A stretch of 64,000 nucleotides of DNA from Samsoniella hepiali (GCA_001455915.2 LNDK02000051.1:1128749-1192748); one strand, 5' to 3'. Numbered from the stretch's first letter, positions 11,301 to 22,700 are shown. Notes: generated by a model not told the origin, from the sequence alone. Program-made: numbers and translations.

Positions 11301-11643
11301 GCTCCTTTTCCGTCAGCGGCCACAGGAAGCGGCCCAGCTTCTGCGCCGACGCGCGGGTCAACTTCTGCAGCAGCGCCTGCAGCTTGACCTCGAGGGCGGC
11401 GGCGCACGACAGCAGGACCGACGTCTGGTCGAACTTGACGTCGGACGACGCCAGGCCGTCGCTGAGGAGCAGGGCCTCGAGCTTGCGCACGGCGCCCTCG
11501 AGGACGTGCAGCTCGAGGAGCAGCGAGGCGATCATGTCTTGGGCGCCGGCGACGGCCTTGGCGTACTGGTGGGCCGACGTGATGACCTTGGCGATGAGCG
11601 GCAGCACGCCGGCGATGCCAAAGGATATGGAGAGGGGATCCAT
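8385..11643 (-). CDS. NLR-type protein: N-terminal helical domain, NACHT, ankyrin repeats, three C2H2 zinc fingers
   Basis: Exons are 10877-11643, 8709-10829 and 8385-8643, giving 1048 residues. The N-terminus (MDPLSISFGIAGVLPLIAKV) is the helical domain that opens many fungal NLR/STAND proteins. The NACHT ATPase has a P-loop GIQGSGKT at 246-253, Walker B LDALDEC at about 347-353 and a downstream TSRP. Ankyrin-like repeats span about 675-893 (TPLHHAAD, ALHCAAEAGE, TALWYARQEG). The last 100 residues hold three C2H2 fingers: C-x4-C-x12-H-x3-H, which spans the last intron, then C-x4-C-x12-H-x4-H, then C-x4-C-x18-H-x4-H. Intron 1 (10830-10876, 47 nt) splits just after the P-loop. Intron 2 (8644-8708) uses an AAG acceptor, which gives the only frame that completes finger 1. 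Fungal NLRs act in non-self recognition and cell-death control; a DNA- or RNA-directed output through the fingers is my inference. It is divergent from the TENA-like gene. Confidence 0.85.
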
Positions 11644-12008
11644 GCTGCGGAGGGGTGGGCAGCAAGATGGCCGTCCCCAGATGGTATCGAGAGTTTGACC
11701 CAGATCTTGTTTGGGGCAAAAATATGATACTCCATGGCCATAATCGCTCGAGTTGAATTGTCAGACGGCTGAGGGGTACTCGATGTGCTGTCGACCAGGC
11801 TGAAGCTCTAGCTGCAGAGTGGCTGCACAGCCCACTTCAGCTCCTGCACCTACACAAGCCATCTTTACGCCAGACGTCTATATCCTTCGTCTGGTCCCCC
11901 AATTCCGCTTTATCGCAGGTATACTATTCTCATATATATTTTTCCTTTTCATCGCGGAACCGGCGTTGGTGTTCGCTAAAACCCCGCGAAACAGCCCCTC
12001 CCCCCACC
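11644..12008. promoter_or_regulatory. Shared divergent promoter region, NLR gene / TENA-like gene
   Basis: These 365 bases separate the start codons of two divergent genes, so both promoters must lie here or overlap upstream exons. An AT-rich core with TATATATTTTT lies around 11931-11942, about 70 bases before the TENA-like start. No regulator site could be identified. Confidence 0.6.
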
Positions 12009-12776
12009 ATGCCGTCGTTTACGCAGGCGCTCATCGCCTCGGACCCCGCAGGCTTCCAGCGCGCCACGCAGTCGCCGTTCCTGCGGCGCGCCGCGTCGGG
12101 CACGCTCTCCAAGGCGGCGCTGGGCCGGTGGCTCGCCAACGACCGGCTCTACATCCACGGCTACGTGCGCGCCGCGGGCCGCCTGCTCAGCTTCCTGCCG
12201 CTGCCGCCGACGGTGCCGGCGGCCGCGCCGCGCGCCGAGGCGGACCCCGCCTCGCAGCTCCTCGCGTGGACCGTCGACGCGCTGGTGAATATCCAGCGCG
12301 AGTCGGGCTTCTTCGTCGCGACGGCGGCGCGCTACGGCCTCGACATCAACCTGCCCGTCGACGACGCCAGCGGGCGTGTGCCGGCGTCGGCCAAGCTCGA
12401 GGGCCTGCGGCGCTTCGAGGCGCTGTTTGATGGCCTCGCGACGGGGCCGGCGCCGCTGGCGTGGCTCGAGGCGGCGGTGGTGTTTTACGGGACGGAAAAG
12501 TGCTACCTGGAGGCGTGGACGTGGGCGCGGTCGCACATGGACACGTCCGACGGCGACGACGACGACGAGGATGGCGGCGCGGTGCGGCGCGCCTTCATGG
12601 CCAACTGGACGAGCCCCGAGTTTGTGGCGTTTGTCGAGCGGCTGGGCGACATTGTGGATGTGGCGGTGCAGGCGCAGGGCGACGAGGTGCAGGAGGCGCT
12701 GCTGCAGCGCGGGCTGGTCCCGTGGCGGGCGGTGCTGGCTGCAGAGGAGGCTTTTTGGCCTGTTGTAGAAGCTTGA
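12009..12776 (+). CDS. TENA/THI-4 family protein (heme-oxygenase-like fold)
   Basis: One exon encodes 255 residues. The protein is nearly all helical and begins SFTQALIASDPAGFQRATQ, followed by FLRRAASGTLSKAALGRWLANDRLYIHGY, the typical helix 1-2 pattern of the TENA/THI-4/PQQC superfamily (the D-Y pair in the second helix region). Members act on thiamine breakdown products (aminopyrimidine hydrolysis) or have unknown roles in fungi; which applies here cannot be told. A later helix has LEAAVVFYGTEKCYLEAWTW, and an acidic loop (DGDDDDED) lies around residues 181-188. GC content is very high (about 70%). It shares a 365-bp divergent promoter with the NLR gene. The start ATG follows ATTCCG-rich leader sequence and CCCCCACC. 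Confidence 0.8.
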   Translation: MPSFTQALIASDPAGFQRATQSPFLRRAASGTLSKAALGRWLANDRLYIHGYVRAAGRLLSFLPLPPTVPAAAPRAEADPASQLLAWTVDALVNIQRESGFFVATAARYGLDINLPVDDASGRVPASAKLEGLRRFEALFDGLATGPAPLAWLEAAVVFYGTEKCYLEAWTWARSHMDTSDGDDDDEDGGAVRRAFMANWTSPEFVAFVERLGDIVDVAVQAQGDEVQEALLQRGLVPWRAVLAAEEAFWPVVEA

Positions 12777-13507
12777 CCTTGTGTGTTGCAATAAAATACA
12801 AAAAACTATAATGGTACCTGCATGAAGGGCGCAACGCCGTGGACTTGTACAAACGGGGGGGCGTTGACAACTACGTCATGGTTGCCGACAGAAGGCGCTA
12901 CAATCGGACTTTTTTGCCAATGTCGGGTGAGATTGCGTGCGCAATTCTACAAGATCCTAATCCCGAGTGCCGAGTTTTGTTTCCAATATTAGATGCCCAA
13001 CGGAATAAAAGAACAAAGTCACAGGGTCCAATCCACACCGGAAGAGCCGCTGCACTCATTCAAAGCAAAGGCTTGGCGCTGTGTGTAAGCTTTTGCTGCG
13101 CCGCACTCTTCTCGGGGGGGGGCGGTGCGGCGCGGGACATTCTCCACTGAAAGAACCCCGTGCCTGGTTGGCCAAACAGGTGCCACGGGGCGCCAAGACG
13201 CGGGATTGGGCCTACGTGAGCCAGCCAAGCCTCGCGCCGACACCGCCCGTTGGCTGCTGCGCCACCACTAGCAGTTGGCCTCTGGCTCACTCGCCAGGCT
13301 GCCTCGGCGTTTTCCATCAAAGAATTGGCCCATCGTCATCGTTGAGCACGTATTTATTCTCCCACCTTCCTCCCACCACCAATCCCTTTTTTCCATTCTT
13401 TTCCTTCATTACCATATACCCAAGCAAGTTTTCCTACCTTGACTGAACGACCCTACCTCTCTCTCTCTCTCCCTCTACCACCTCTCACAACACACACACA
13501 CGTCACC
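12777..13507 (+). promoter_or_regulatory. Intergenic with pyrimidine-rich leader before the glycine-zipper gene
   Basis: No coding signal is seen in 12777-13360. From about 13360 to 13507 the plus strand is strongly C/T-rich, with a (CT)n run near 13456-13472 and a (CA)n run near 13489-13501. The region ends CGTCACC immediately before the ATG, a good fungal start context. This is a typical leader or core promoter of a strongly expressed ascomycete gene. Confidence 0.6.
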
Positions 13508-14095
13508 ATGTCCAACCAAGACTACTACGGCGGCGGCCAGCCCAGCTACAACCAGGGCGGCTACAACAACAACAGCAGCAACAGCGGCTACCCCCAGCAG
13601 AACCAGTACGCTTCTGGCTCGCAGCAGTACAGCAACGGCGGCGGCTACAGCCAAAATAACAACGGCGCCGCGCCGCCCGGTGCCTACGGCCAGTCGCAGC
13701 CCAGCTACGCCCCGCAGCAGCCGTCCTACGACAACCGGGGCCACTCCCCCGCGCCCGGCTACAACACGGGCGCTCCCTACGGCGGCTCGCAGCCCCAGTA
13801 CGACAACAACAACAACTACAACAACAACAACCAGAGCGGCGGCTCTCCCTACGGTGGCCCCAACAATGGTGGCCAATACGGCGGTCCTGGTGGTCCTGGT
13901 GGCCCCGTCGGTCCCGACGGCCCCAACGGCGAAAAGGGCCTCGGCGCCACGCTCGTCGGCGGCGGCGGCGCGGCCTTTGCGGCGCACAAGGCCGGCGCGG
14001 GCTTCCTGGGCTCGACGGGCGCGGCGATTGCGGGCGCCATCGGTGCCAATTTCATCGAGCACAAGTTCAAGAAGCACCAGGGCCGTCGCGACTAA
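13508..14095 (+). CDS. Q/N/G/Y-rich low-complexity protein with C-terminal glycine-zipper segment
   Basis: One exon encodes 195 residues. Residues 1 to about 140 are low complexity, dominated by Gly, Asn, Gln, Tyr, Ser and Pro, with many YGG, SQPSY and NNNN runs, and read like a prion-like disordered region. Near the end of this part is a short GGPGGPGGPVGPDGP run. The C-terminal 55 residues contain a glycine-zipper pair (LGATLVGGGGAAFAAHKAG and GSTGAAIAGAIGANFIEHKF) that could form two short membrane hairpins, and the protein ends in a basic tail, KKHQGRRD. Related small proteins are common in Sordariomycetes but I know of no defined biochemical role. The start is the ATG after CGTCACC; a longer frame opens upstream in the leader but lacks coding character. 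Confidence 0.8.
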   Translation: MSNQDYYGGGQPSYNQGGYNNNSSNSGYPQQNQYASGSQQYSNGGGYSQNNNGAAPPGAYGQSQPSYAPQQPSYDNRGHSPAPGYNTGAPYGGSQPQYDNNNNYNNNNQSGGSPYGGPNNGGQYGGPGGPGGPVGPDGPNGEKGLGATLVGGGGAAFAAHKAGAGFLGSTGAAIAGAIGANFIEHKFKKHQGRRD

Positions 14096-14521
14096 AAAGG
14101 GAGCGAGATGACGAGACCTGAGTGTGATTTTCCTTTTGGGTCTATGTTTTCTTTTTTGTTTGGGGGACTTTCTGGAGCGAATCTTTTTTTTTTCTTCGTC
14201 GTGTTTACTTCGATAACGGTTAGGTCGGGTCATTTAAGTTTCATCGTGCAGCCCTGGGACGGGAACCACATTTTTATGTTGCATTCATCGTCAAAGCATA
14301 TCAGTCCTATCACATACCGTTGCAGTTTGCCGTCTGTGCGCACTATCAGTGTCTCAAAGTAGCAATGGCAAATTCACAAAACATATTCCATCATTTTTTT
14401 GTCTTATAAACCATCAACTCGTAGATTCAATCTAGATGTGATATATCATAAACGCCATCTGGCAACTAAAAAAAAAAGCGTATACGTCAAAGTCATCAAA
14501 GCTAGGGGCATCTCCCTTCGC

Positions 14522-16535
14522 CTACGCCAGCGACCCCTCATCGTGCTCGGCCTTGCGGAAGTGTGCGGGCTTCTCTTCGCTATCGCGGGGTCCGTGGGCG
14601 GCGGTGGCCTTGACGGCGTCCCATCCGGCCGCCTCCTGGGCGTCGTGGTCGTGCTCGACGTCAAAGTTGCGGCGCAGGTGCTCGGGGCCGAGGACGGTGA
14701 GCACAATGGTGTAGGCGTAGACGCAGCCCATGAAGATGCAGATGACGAGGCCGTAGTCGTAGCGCGACTTGGCCGTGGGCGTGGGCGGCAGCGGGAAGCG
14801 CTCGCCGAGGCGCGACTCAATCGTCGACGACGCCGACGAGACGAGGTTGCCGAGCTGGTACGAGGTGCCGACGACAAAAGTGCGGAACGCGCCGGGCGAC
14901 AGCTCCATCAGGTGGATGGGGATGACACCCCAGGCGCCCTGCACGAAGAACTGCTGGAAAAACGCCGCCGCCATGATGGGCGTGGTCCGCACAAACGTGT
15001 AGGGGTACAGCAGCGCGCCGCCGCAGACGCAGCACACGATGATGCTGATGCGGCGGCCGACCGACTGGCTGAGGAAGCCGACGACGGTGCCGCCCGTCAT
15101 GGCGCCGAGGTTAGCAACGACCTGGGTGACGGTGACCTTGTTGGCGCTAAAGGAGAGCTGGTTCTGGAGCATGGTCGGGTACAGGTCCTGGCTGCCGTGG
15201 CTCATGAAATTGAAGCCGGCCATGAGCAGGACGAGGTAGGTGAGGAGCATCCAGTGCTTGCGGATGGCAATCTTGCCCTCCTGGATAAAGACGGAGCCGA
15301 CCGAGTGCGCGCCGTTGGCACCAGTGCGCTTGGCCTCGGCGCGCAGGCGCTCGCGCTCGCGGTAGACGGACGTCTCGGGCAGCATCAGGCGGAAGGCGAT
15401 GAAGAGCACGGGGGGGCCGGCGCCGAACCAGTACAGCGGGCGCCAGCCGTGCGAGGTGGTGTTGACGAGGCCGCGGGCAAAGGCGGCGCAGAGGAGGTAT
15501 CCAAACGCATACTAGTGGGATGTACGTTAGCAATAAAAACGACAACGAGGGTGTGATTTTTTTTTATAGAATGCGGGCGGTTGTTGAGGGGTGGTGATGG
15601 TATCTTGACTTACACCTTGCTGCAGCATGCCGCTGACTAGACCGCGCGCCGCCTCGGGGCAGTCCTCCAGCGCGGTGGCGGCGGCATTTCCGTAGAGACC
15701 GCCCATGGCCACGCCGAAAAGGGCGCGGCAGGCCAGGAACTGAGGATACGTCTGGCAAAATCCGGTTCCCTAGAGTGTTGCGAAATATGGTCAGCGAAAA
15801 TGATTCTGGCGCGAGGTGCAAAATTGGCCGAATCGGAGCCGTGGCGTCATCTTCAGCCACTGGTTCTCTGGGGCGCGAAAAGCCAAGAGATCGTTTTTGC
15901 CAAGACAGCGGCTTTACGCCATCTTGTCAAACCCGACCCGCTCGCGCGTAAGAGCGTAGCACTGTCGAGTATAGATGACCACGGGGAAGGAAAAGAAAGA
16001 TGACATGACTAAAAAATGACTGCATGTCTGGGGAAGGCAGCTTACTAGTTCGAGGACGATGAAGAGCAGGTTGTTGACGACAAAGGGCCACTTGCGGCCG
16101 TAGCGATCACTGGCGATACCAAAGGCGATGGAGCCGACGGAGCGGAACATGAGGACGAGGGTGATGCCCCATGTGATGTCGGTCTTTGTCTTGCCAAACT
16201 GCTCGGCGAGGTCGGTGACGGTGAGGGAGACGGTGAAGAAGTCAAAGGCATCCCAGGTCTGTTTGCAGGGGACATGTTAGTTTTGCGGGGGAGGGGAGAG
16301 GGAGGTGATGCAGCCGAGCTGGCAGGGAGCTGCTTACCCAGGCGGCAAAGGCAATGAAGAAAAAGGCCCATTGCTGAGCGCTGAGCATGCGCAGGAGGCG
16401 GATGGGGTTGGGCAGGTCCAGCATGGCCGGGCGCAGGGTGGTGATGCGCGTCTTGAGATAGGTGCCGGCCGACATGCCCTCGTGCGGCGAGCTGGCGCCG
16501 TACTCCTGGCTGGGCATGACATCGTGGTTGCCCAT
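14522..16535 (-). CDS. JEN1-like monocarboxylate/dicarboxylate permease (MFS)
   Basis: Exons are 16338-16535, 16046-16258, 15614-15769 and 14522-15511, giving 518 residues; all phases are 0. It should be a plasma-membrane proton symporter for lactate, pyruvate or dicarboxylates. The diagnostic JEN-family signature NxxSHxxSQDxxPT is present as NFMSHGSQDLYPT at residues 290-303. The MFS motif SDRYGRKWPF follows helix 2, and TWDAFDFFTVSLT is the first-helix hallmark of this family. Intron 2 is long for the window (276 nt, 15770-16045); the others are 79 and 102 nt. The C-terminal tail is hydrophilic and acidic/His-rich, a typical site of endocytic regulation in yeast Jen1. In other fungi such genes are glucose-repressed and acid-induced; no regulator site was verified here. 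Confidence 0.92.
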
Positions 16536-18921
16536 GGCTGCGTTTCGATAGCTGCGGACGGGCAGCCGGATTTCTCTGGAAGATACTGGGAAGGGGGGGA
16601 AACAAGCCCAAAGAGTTTGGTACGAGAGAAGGAGAGAAGAAAAAGAAAAGACCTCTGTAGGGCCGAGTGTGGGAGGGGGAGCGGACGATACAAGTAGTCA
16701 GAGCTGGGGAATTTGGGGGAGCGCGCGCCGGATGGTCGCGAGGCTGGCTAGCTGGCTAGCACGCAACGCAACGCCGGCTCCGGGGGGCGGCCACGAAGTC
16801 TAGGCTGGAAAAGAAGAAGGAATTTTGGGTCAATCTAGAGCAATGCTGGGGCCAGAGCGAGCGAGTCAACAGCGTGTGCGCCGCAACGGACATGATCCGG
16901 AAAAAGAGCATTGTGTTTTGCGCGGCGCAGGATTGGACGCGGGTGGTGGTGGTGGGGAGACGCCCAAGCTACAGGGGGTGACGGGTGGGCTTGGGGATCA
17001 TCACAGTGGCGTTGGGCGTTGTGTGCAGGCTTCCAAGCTTCCGACAGCGCTGGCTGAAATCTTGGGGTGGGCCTTTTTGGGGAAGTCACTTGGGGCTGCG
17101 GGGGGCCAGAGAGGCAGTTGCCGCATTTTTTTTTAATTTCTTTTATTTTAATTCTAAATCCTCTCCATATTTTGGAATGATTTACTGGTGTCCTGGCCTG
17201 GCCGAGACTTCTGGCAATAGCCGGACTGTAATTGCCGCTGCTGCTGACCATGCGAAGCCGAGGGCGGCGTGGATCTTTGAAACTGGCTGCCCATGGGGTG
17301 ACGGGCGGCAAACGGATCAAGACAACTCAATGTTGCTAGAGTCGGTGAAGTAACGACATGGGCGGTACTATTCTGACACTATACACACACACAGGCGTTG
17401 TCTCTGATGAAACTATATCGTCGTTATAGAACCACGATGCGGCCGTCCAACCGCCGCAACGCTGCAGGGACAAGTCGCCGTTTGCCTCTGCAACATGACC
17501 CCAACACAACATATGGTCCCTGCGGGCGGGCGGCTCCACAGGCCATGCGCACAACAGTTATTGCGACCTTGTCTTGTTGCGTGTGAAACCCCAAGGAAGA
17601 CGAGTGAACATGTCGCATAGCATCTTGTTGCGATTTCTTCCGCAACTCCTCCGTACCATGGGGCGGCGAGATGATGCCAAGCTTGCAGGCCCCCCCTGCC
17701 GTATGTTGCAGCGCAGCAGCACATCATTGATCCCCAGCACATCCCCATGAGAGACAGCAAAAAAAAAAAAAAAAAATCCCCCGCGGCAGGCAGCAGCGAA
17801 GCAGGGAAAAGCCCTGCATCGGCTGCGGCATCCACCCAAAACTAGTCCGTAGCGAGGTAAGCCCCGGCCATCAGCTGGCGCTCGCGCTAGGCCGACCTGG
17901 GGAATATCGCCAAGCCCTCTCGGCAATCTTCTGCCGGGCGAAACAAGTCGTGCGTTTGCGTCTTTTTATTGTCCTCTCTTTGCCGTAGATTTGATTTGAT
18001 TTGATTTGATTTGATTTATTTTTTCTATTGTATTCCTATTTCCTCCGTTGGAACTCTCTGTTCCCCGCACATCTCGCTCTCCGCATTGGCATACACGTGC
18101 ATTTTTCAGCATCTCACTTTCTCCCTCTGACTGCCGAGACCCTTCTTCGTCCCGTCTTTTGCGCGTCATACCAGACTAGACCCCCACACTAACCGAACCC
18201 GTACAACCACAACCAACTCCCCGACTTCTTCTCTTTCCCACACCATCTCCATTTGCACACTGCGGGGAAGGGGTTTTATGCTTCCTACGCTCCAACGCCA
18301 CCACACCACCTTTGCCCCCTTTGACGCATGACGTTCTCTGCACGTCTGGACCGCAAACTCGACCCATGGCGCACTCGCCGTGTCATGGACCACCCCCTCC
18401 GGCCTGCATTGTCCTGACCTGGGGTACATCCGGGGACAGGAAACAAGGTCAATGGGGAAAAAGTCTAACTCAATTCGCAATCTAGCAGTCTTCTATTTAC
18501 TTTGGTTTGCCTTCAGATCGGCTTGGCATGTACACACGAACAAACCCGATTGCCTCTAAACCCCAACTCCAACTCCCAATGCCCACTGATCCGCGCGGGC
18601 TTGCCTTAGTGCCAGACTCGCCCATCACAGTCCATCTACAGCCTAGAATAACCTTGAAATTTAACTGCGGCACTCCCAATCTCTCCCTCCGTCGTCAGCG
18701 GCCATCCCGAATTCCCCCAACCCTCAAGCCCCCAGAAAACCGGCACTAAGAAAAAAGCCACGGAAACCCGCAGTGATCCCACTCGGCACATCGCCGACTC
18801 TCGACCGCCCGGTGGCGCTCACCCCCACGGGGCACGAAAAAGAGCCGCACGATGATCACAAAAACACAACCCAAGAAATCCCGGGAGACTCTCTTCCCTC
18901 GACTTACCCCTTAGCCCCCTT
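16536..18921. other. Intergenic, 2.4 kb, permease promoter and a pyrimidine-rich tract
   Basis: From 16536 to about 17130 the minus strand is pyrimidine-rich, as expected for the permease leader. A poly-A run of about 18 bases lies near 17759-17777. From about 18040 to 18760 the plus strand is C/T-rich and leads into the 3' end of the aspartic protease gene, although no plus-strand gene follows. Open frames here are short and look non-coding. Confidence 0.5.
17988..18017. repeat. Microsatellite (GATTT)6
   Basis: Six perfect copies of the pentamer GATTT are followed by T-rich sequence, in the gap between the permease and the aspartic protease genes. Confidence 0.95.
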
Positions 18922-20277
18922 TCAAACCAACGTCTTGTTGGCCCATCCAAGACGCGACTGCCCCGCGTCAAACACCACCACGGCCGCCTTGAGCGCCGGC
19001 GCGCCAAACACGACCAAGTCGCGCTCGCCGGCCTGGATCGCGCCGACGCACTTGCCCGGCACGCTGTCCGCCATGGCCGCGCGGATGTAGCGCCCCGGGA
19101 TGGTGACTGTCGCGTCGCCGCCGACGCCAAACGTAAAGTCTGGCGGCGTCACGCCGCAGTCGTACAGGTAGCCCTGCTCGACGGCGCTGTACGCCGCGCC
19201 CGCCACGGCCGCCCAGTACTCCTTGACCACGTCGTCCGGCAGCAGGAGCACGCTCGTGCCCGTGTCCAGCGTGCCCCGGAGCGGCCGGCTCTGGAACGGC
19301 CGGCCGCCGATGGCGTAGCCCGGCGACGTCCATGACCAGTAGCCCGCGCTCGGGTCCACGGGCGTGTAAGTGAGGGGGCCGACGTCCTTGTCGACGTACC
19401 CAAACGTAAACTTGCCCTCTGCACGGAATATCAGCTCACATCACCATATAAATGCATCACTCTTTCTGACATGTAAACAAGAAAAAACGAAAAAAAAAAA
19501 CTCACGCTTCTCGTGTTGAAAGTCGACGGTAAACAGCGGCGCGCTCAGCCGGTCCTTGATGTTGCTGAACCACGTCTTTTCCTTGTCCGGAAACACAAAG
19601 TTGAGGTGATCAAACCCCAGCCCAAAGATGCCGTCCATGCCCGCATCGTGCACGATGCTCGGCGCCACGATGCCCGCCACCTGCAGGCCCTGGTCCGCCA
19701 CCACCAGCCCGCCGCCGCCGCGTACTCCCTCGCCGCCCGCCGACGCCGCGTCCGTCACCAGCGCCACCGTGTCCCTGTACACGAGGCCCGCCGCGAAGCT
19801 GTAGTCAATGTACCCCACCAGCCACATGGCCAGCGGCACCAGCTTCGACGTGCGGCTCGCGTTGGCGTCGTACTGCGCCTGCCCCTTGAGCTGCTTCTTG
19901 GGGATCGCGGCGCTGTACACCCACAGGTCGCTCGAGCCCGTGTCCGGGTTGAGCGCGAAGCGCTTCGGCGGGGTGCCAATGTCGACGGTGATGAAGTACT
20001 CGCCGTTGGTCGCCGAGCTCGGGTACGTAGTGGTGGAGCCCTCGTCGCGGCGCCCGACAAGTCCTTGCTGCTGCTGCTGCTGCTGGAGCAGCGCGGCGGA
20101 GATGGGCGCCGGGAGGGGAATGTTGTACTTGTGGTACAGCTGCGCGTACGCCCCGACGAGGTTGAGGCTCGTCCTGTTTCTGGGCTCGACGCTCAGGGCA
20201 AACGTCGTGTCGAATGCGACAGCCGTGCCGCTGATGGCGGCGGCGGCGGCGGTGGCGGCGAACGGGAGGATATGCAT
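18922..20277 (-). CDS. Pepsin-type aspartic protease (family A1), secreted
   Basis: Exons are 19506-20277 and 18922-19418, giving 422 residues. Residues 1-21 resemble a signal peptide (MHILPFAATAAAAAISG) and a propeptide region follows, including a run of seven Gln near 70 and a GRRDEG segment that could be a maturation site. The first catalytic motif is DTGSSDLWV in FALNPDTGSSDLWVYSA, and the second is LDTGTSVLLLP, so both active aspartates are present. The flap region is less clear. The C-terminus ends RLGWANKTLV with the FD motif upstream (VVVFDAGQSRLGWA), typical of A1 enzymes. The intron (19419-19505) has a GTGAGT donor and a CAG acceptor and joins ...FQHEK to QGKFTFGYVDKD. The start was chosen at the ATG that opens the signal peptide, not the longer frame upstream. 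Confidence 0.88.
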
Positions 20278-22700
20278 GATTTGGTGTAGTTTTTCGATAA
20301 AGATCGCAGTACGAGCCGTGCAAAAGGGTAGATGCAGGTACGATGCGGGAAAGAAGGAATTGGATAAAAGAACAAAGAACAATAGCGAAAAGCGGGAGGG
20401 CCGAATGGTCTTTGAGACGGGGAAAAGTGTTGCTGGTCGGGTCAAGGACGCGCCACACTCTGAATCATATATAATTCCCTTAGTATTGTTCTTTTGCCTG
20501 ATCCCTGTCTCAATTACCCAATCTGGCAATCTCTACCCATCTCGTTTGCTTTTTCTCGGGCGGAGCCGTCTTCCCGCGATACCCATGTTTGTCATGTGCT
20601 CCGTGTCTCAGCCCTTTTTCCTCTTCCAAGACGGTGAACCAACGAGGCGGTGTCAAACCACGAACAGAGTTTATCAAATCAAAGAGACTCTTATTAGGGA
20701 CGAACTGATGCAAGAAAAATACAGGCAAAACACAAAAAGGGTACTTTGTCAATTTGATATCGATCCCTTGGTGCCTTGTTTCACCACTGTAGCTTCACCG
20801 TGTCAGTATATAATAGCTTCAGCGACTTCACCGTGGACTAGTAGAGTTTTTTGCTCAAAGCTTTGGCTGTTTTGTCGTCGCCCCCTCCCCCTACACCGAG
20901 TATGCAGTTCGCCCTGCCAGAAAGCAAGCACGGCAGGTGGATGAGAGAAACCGGGCGAGACAAGATCCTACCCGTGCGCCCGCTGTTTGCCTGCAGAGGC
21001 CAAGACGCACGACATGATCCTCGACCGCATCGTGGCGTCTGCCGCTAGACTATTGTTCTTTTGATTGTCATGTACTTTATTAGATTACTCACCTACCTGG
21101 CTTGAATGTAGGCACGAGGGCACGCAAAGTACGCCCCTGGCTTGCGGCATTCGGCTGTGATTCTGCCACGGTCCGAGCTGTGCCCACGGAACGAACCGTG
21201 CGAGTTCACAAACATTGGGTTCTTTTCCGAGCACCGCTAATGTGTTGGTCGGCTTGCTAGCTGCGCTGGGTCCAGTCTGGTCATTTCGCGTTTGACTGAA
21301 TTGCAATGTCTCCCCAAGCCTATGAATATCTATATTAGATCTACCTGAATAATATACTTACATCAGTGCTGTATATTTACTTAGGCAACATACCTGAGTA
21401 GACAAAATGAACAGCCATCTTCAGATAAATATGGTTGAAGATGTTCCGTGCACCGCGTACCTAGACTAGTGCGTGCATTTGCTGTCCACAGGGTATCAAA
21501 GCTTCTACCTGAATTGACGCGTGATATAAATCAATGCGCTCGCGATAACCAATGGCACGCACGCATTGGCCCCTGTTGTCACTGCCTCGTCTACAGCATG
21601 CCTGCCACTGCTACATTCGCCTCTTGCTGAGCGACACAGACCGGATGTATGGGCTGAAAATCCAGCCCCCGTGCTTGATTTGGTATGGAGAGTTCATCAC
21701 CTCTCTACTACGCAGGAAAACATTAGAAAATTACTAGACATCTGGGAACTACTAAAAACATGGGCAATTTGTTGGATCTGTTTCACCCGACGGCGGTGCT
21801 ATTCTTAATGCCAACTACCATCACTTTGAACCGGGTCTATCTGCTCCATCTTGCCGAGGTCCTAGTCTTGGCCTCTCTGGCGCACATAATATCGCAGCAA
21901 CAACTTTAAAAAGCGTAGTGCCCGTACTGGTCACAGCTAGTAGGGTGGCCGAGTCTCTTATAAGGCAGAATCAACTGCAACACAGCTGCAAGTACGACGC
22001 GGCGCGTCACTACATCCCACAAGGGCCACATTGCATCGCACAACGTCGGCTTCTTCGCACATTACCAAGCTCTACTCTCGTTCCCAACCAGAATTTAAAA
22101 CTGACAAGCTTGCCGTCAAGATGCAGACCATCGTTCGTTGCTTCCTTGTCCTGTCGCTGCTTATAGTCGCGATTAGACGTTTTCCACGACCGACATGGCC
22201 TTCGACCTGTGGGCCTTACAACCATGTCGCCCCGCGGTAATCATAATGTGGTTTCGGCCCTCAAGTGGCGTTAAAAACCCTCAAGACGACTTTGGAGATG
22301 ACCATGTGGTGGCCTACAGGCCGCTGACGACCACACAGGATGTTTCAATCCACCATCTCTTTGCCTGGCCAAGGCAGGTGTTTCCAGAGAGATTGAGTCA
22401 GGAGTGTTGGTATCTCACACCTCCAGCAGGCCGGTCATCTCAATACGCAAGAGTCACGCAATCATTTGGCCAAAAAGATTGAGAGAGGCCATGGTCAAGT
22501 GCATCGTCGCCAATAGCATTCCGAAAGTCATGCTAGCGTTCCATTCACTTAATGTCTGTGGAGCCGGAGCAGGACCAGGACCAGGATGACTCCCTTTACC
22601 AGGTACGAGTGGCCCCGCCGATAGCTCTCGTCTGGCGATAACCGAGGCCTTCATGCAGGGTAGGATGGACACCTAAAGGAGAATAACGCGAGGGCGGCCC
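20278..22700. other. Intergenic, 2.4 kb, no certain gene
   Basis: It includes the protease promoter, then mixed sequence that is AT-rich in patches (20480-20560, 21300-21470). Short open frames at 22123-22240 (a signal-peptide-like start) and 22195-22482 may be outlying parts of the decayed gene annotated at 22701-23087, but they are in different frames and no domain is recognisable. Confidence 0.4.

Noticed and set aside
14399..15556. 385-codon plus-strand frame
   Set aside because: Antisense shadow of the last exon of the JEN1-like permease, which has the clear family signature.
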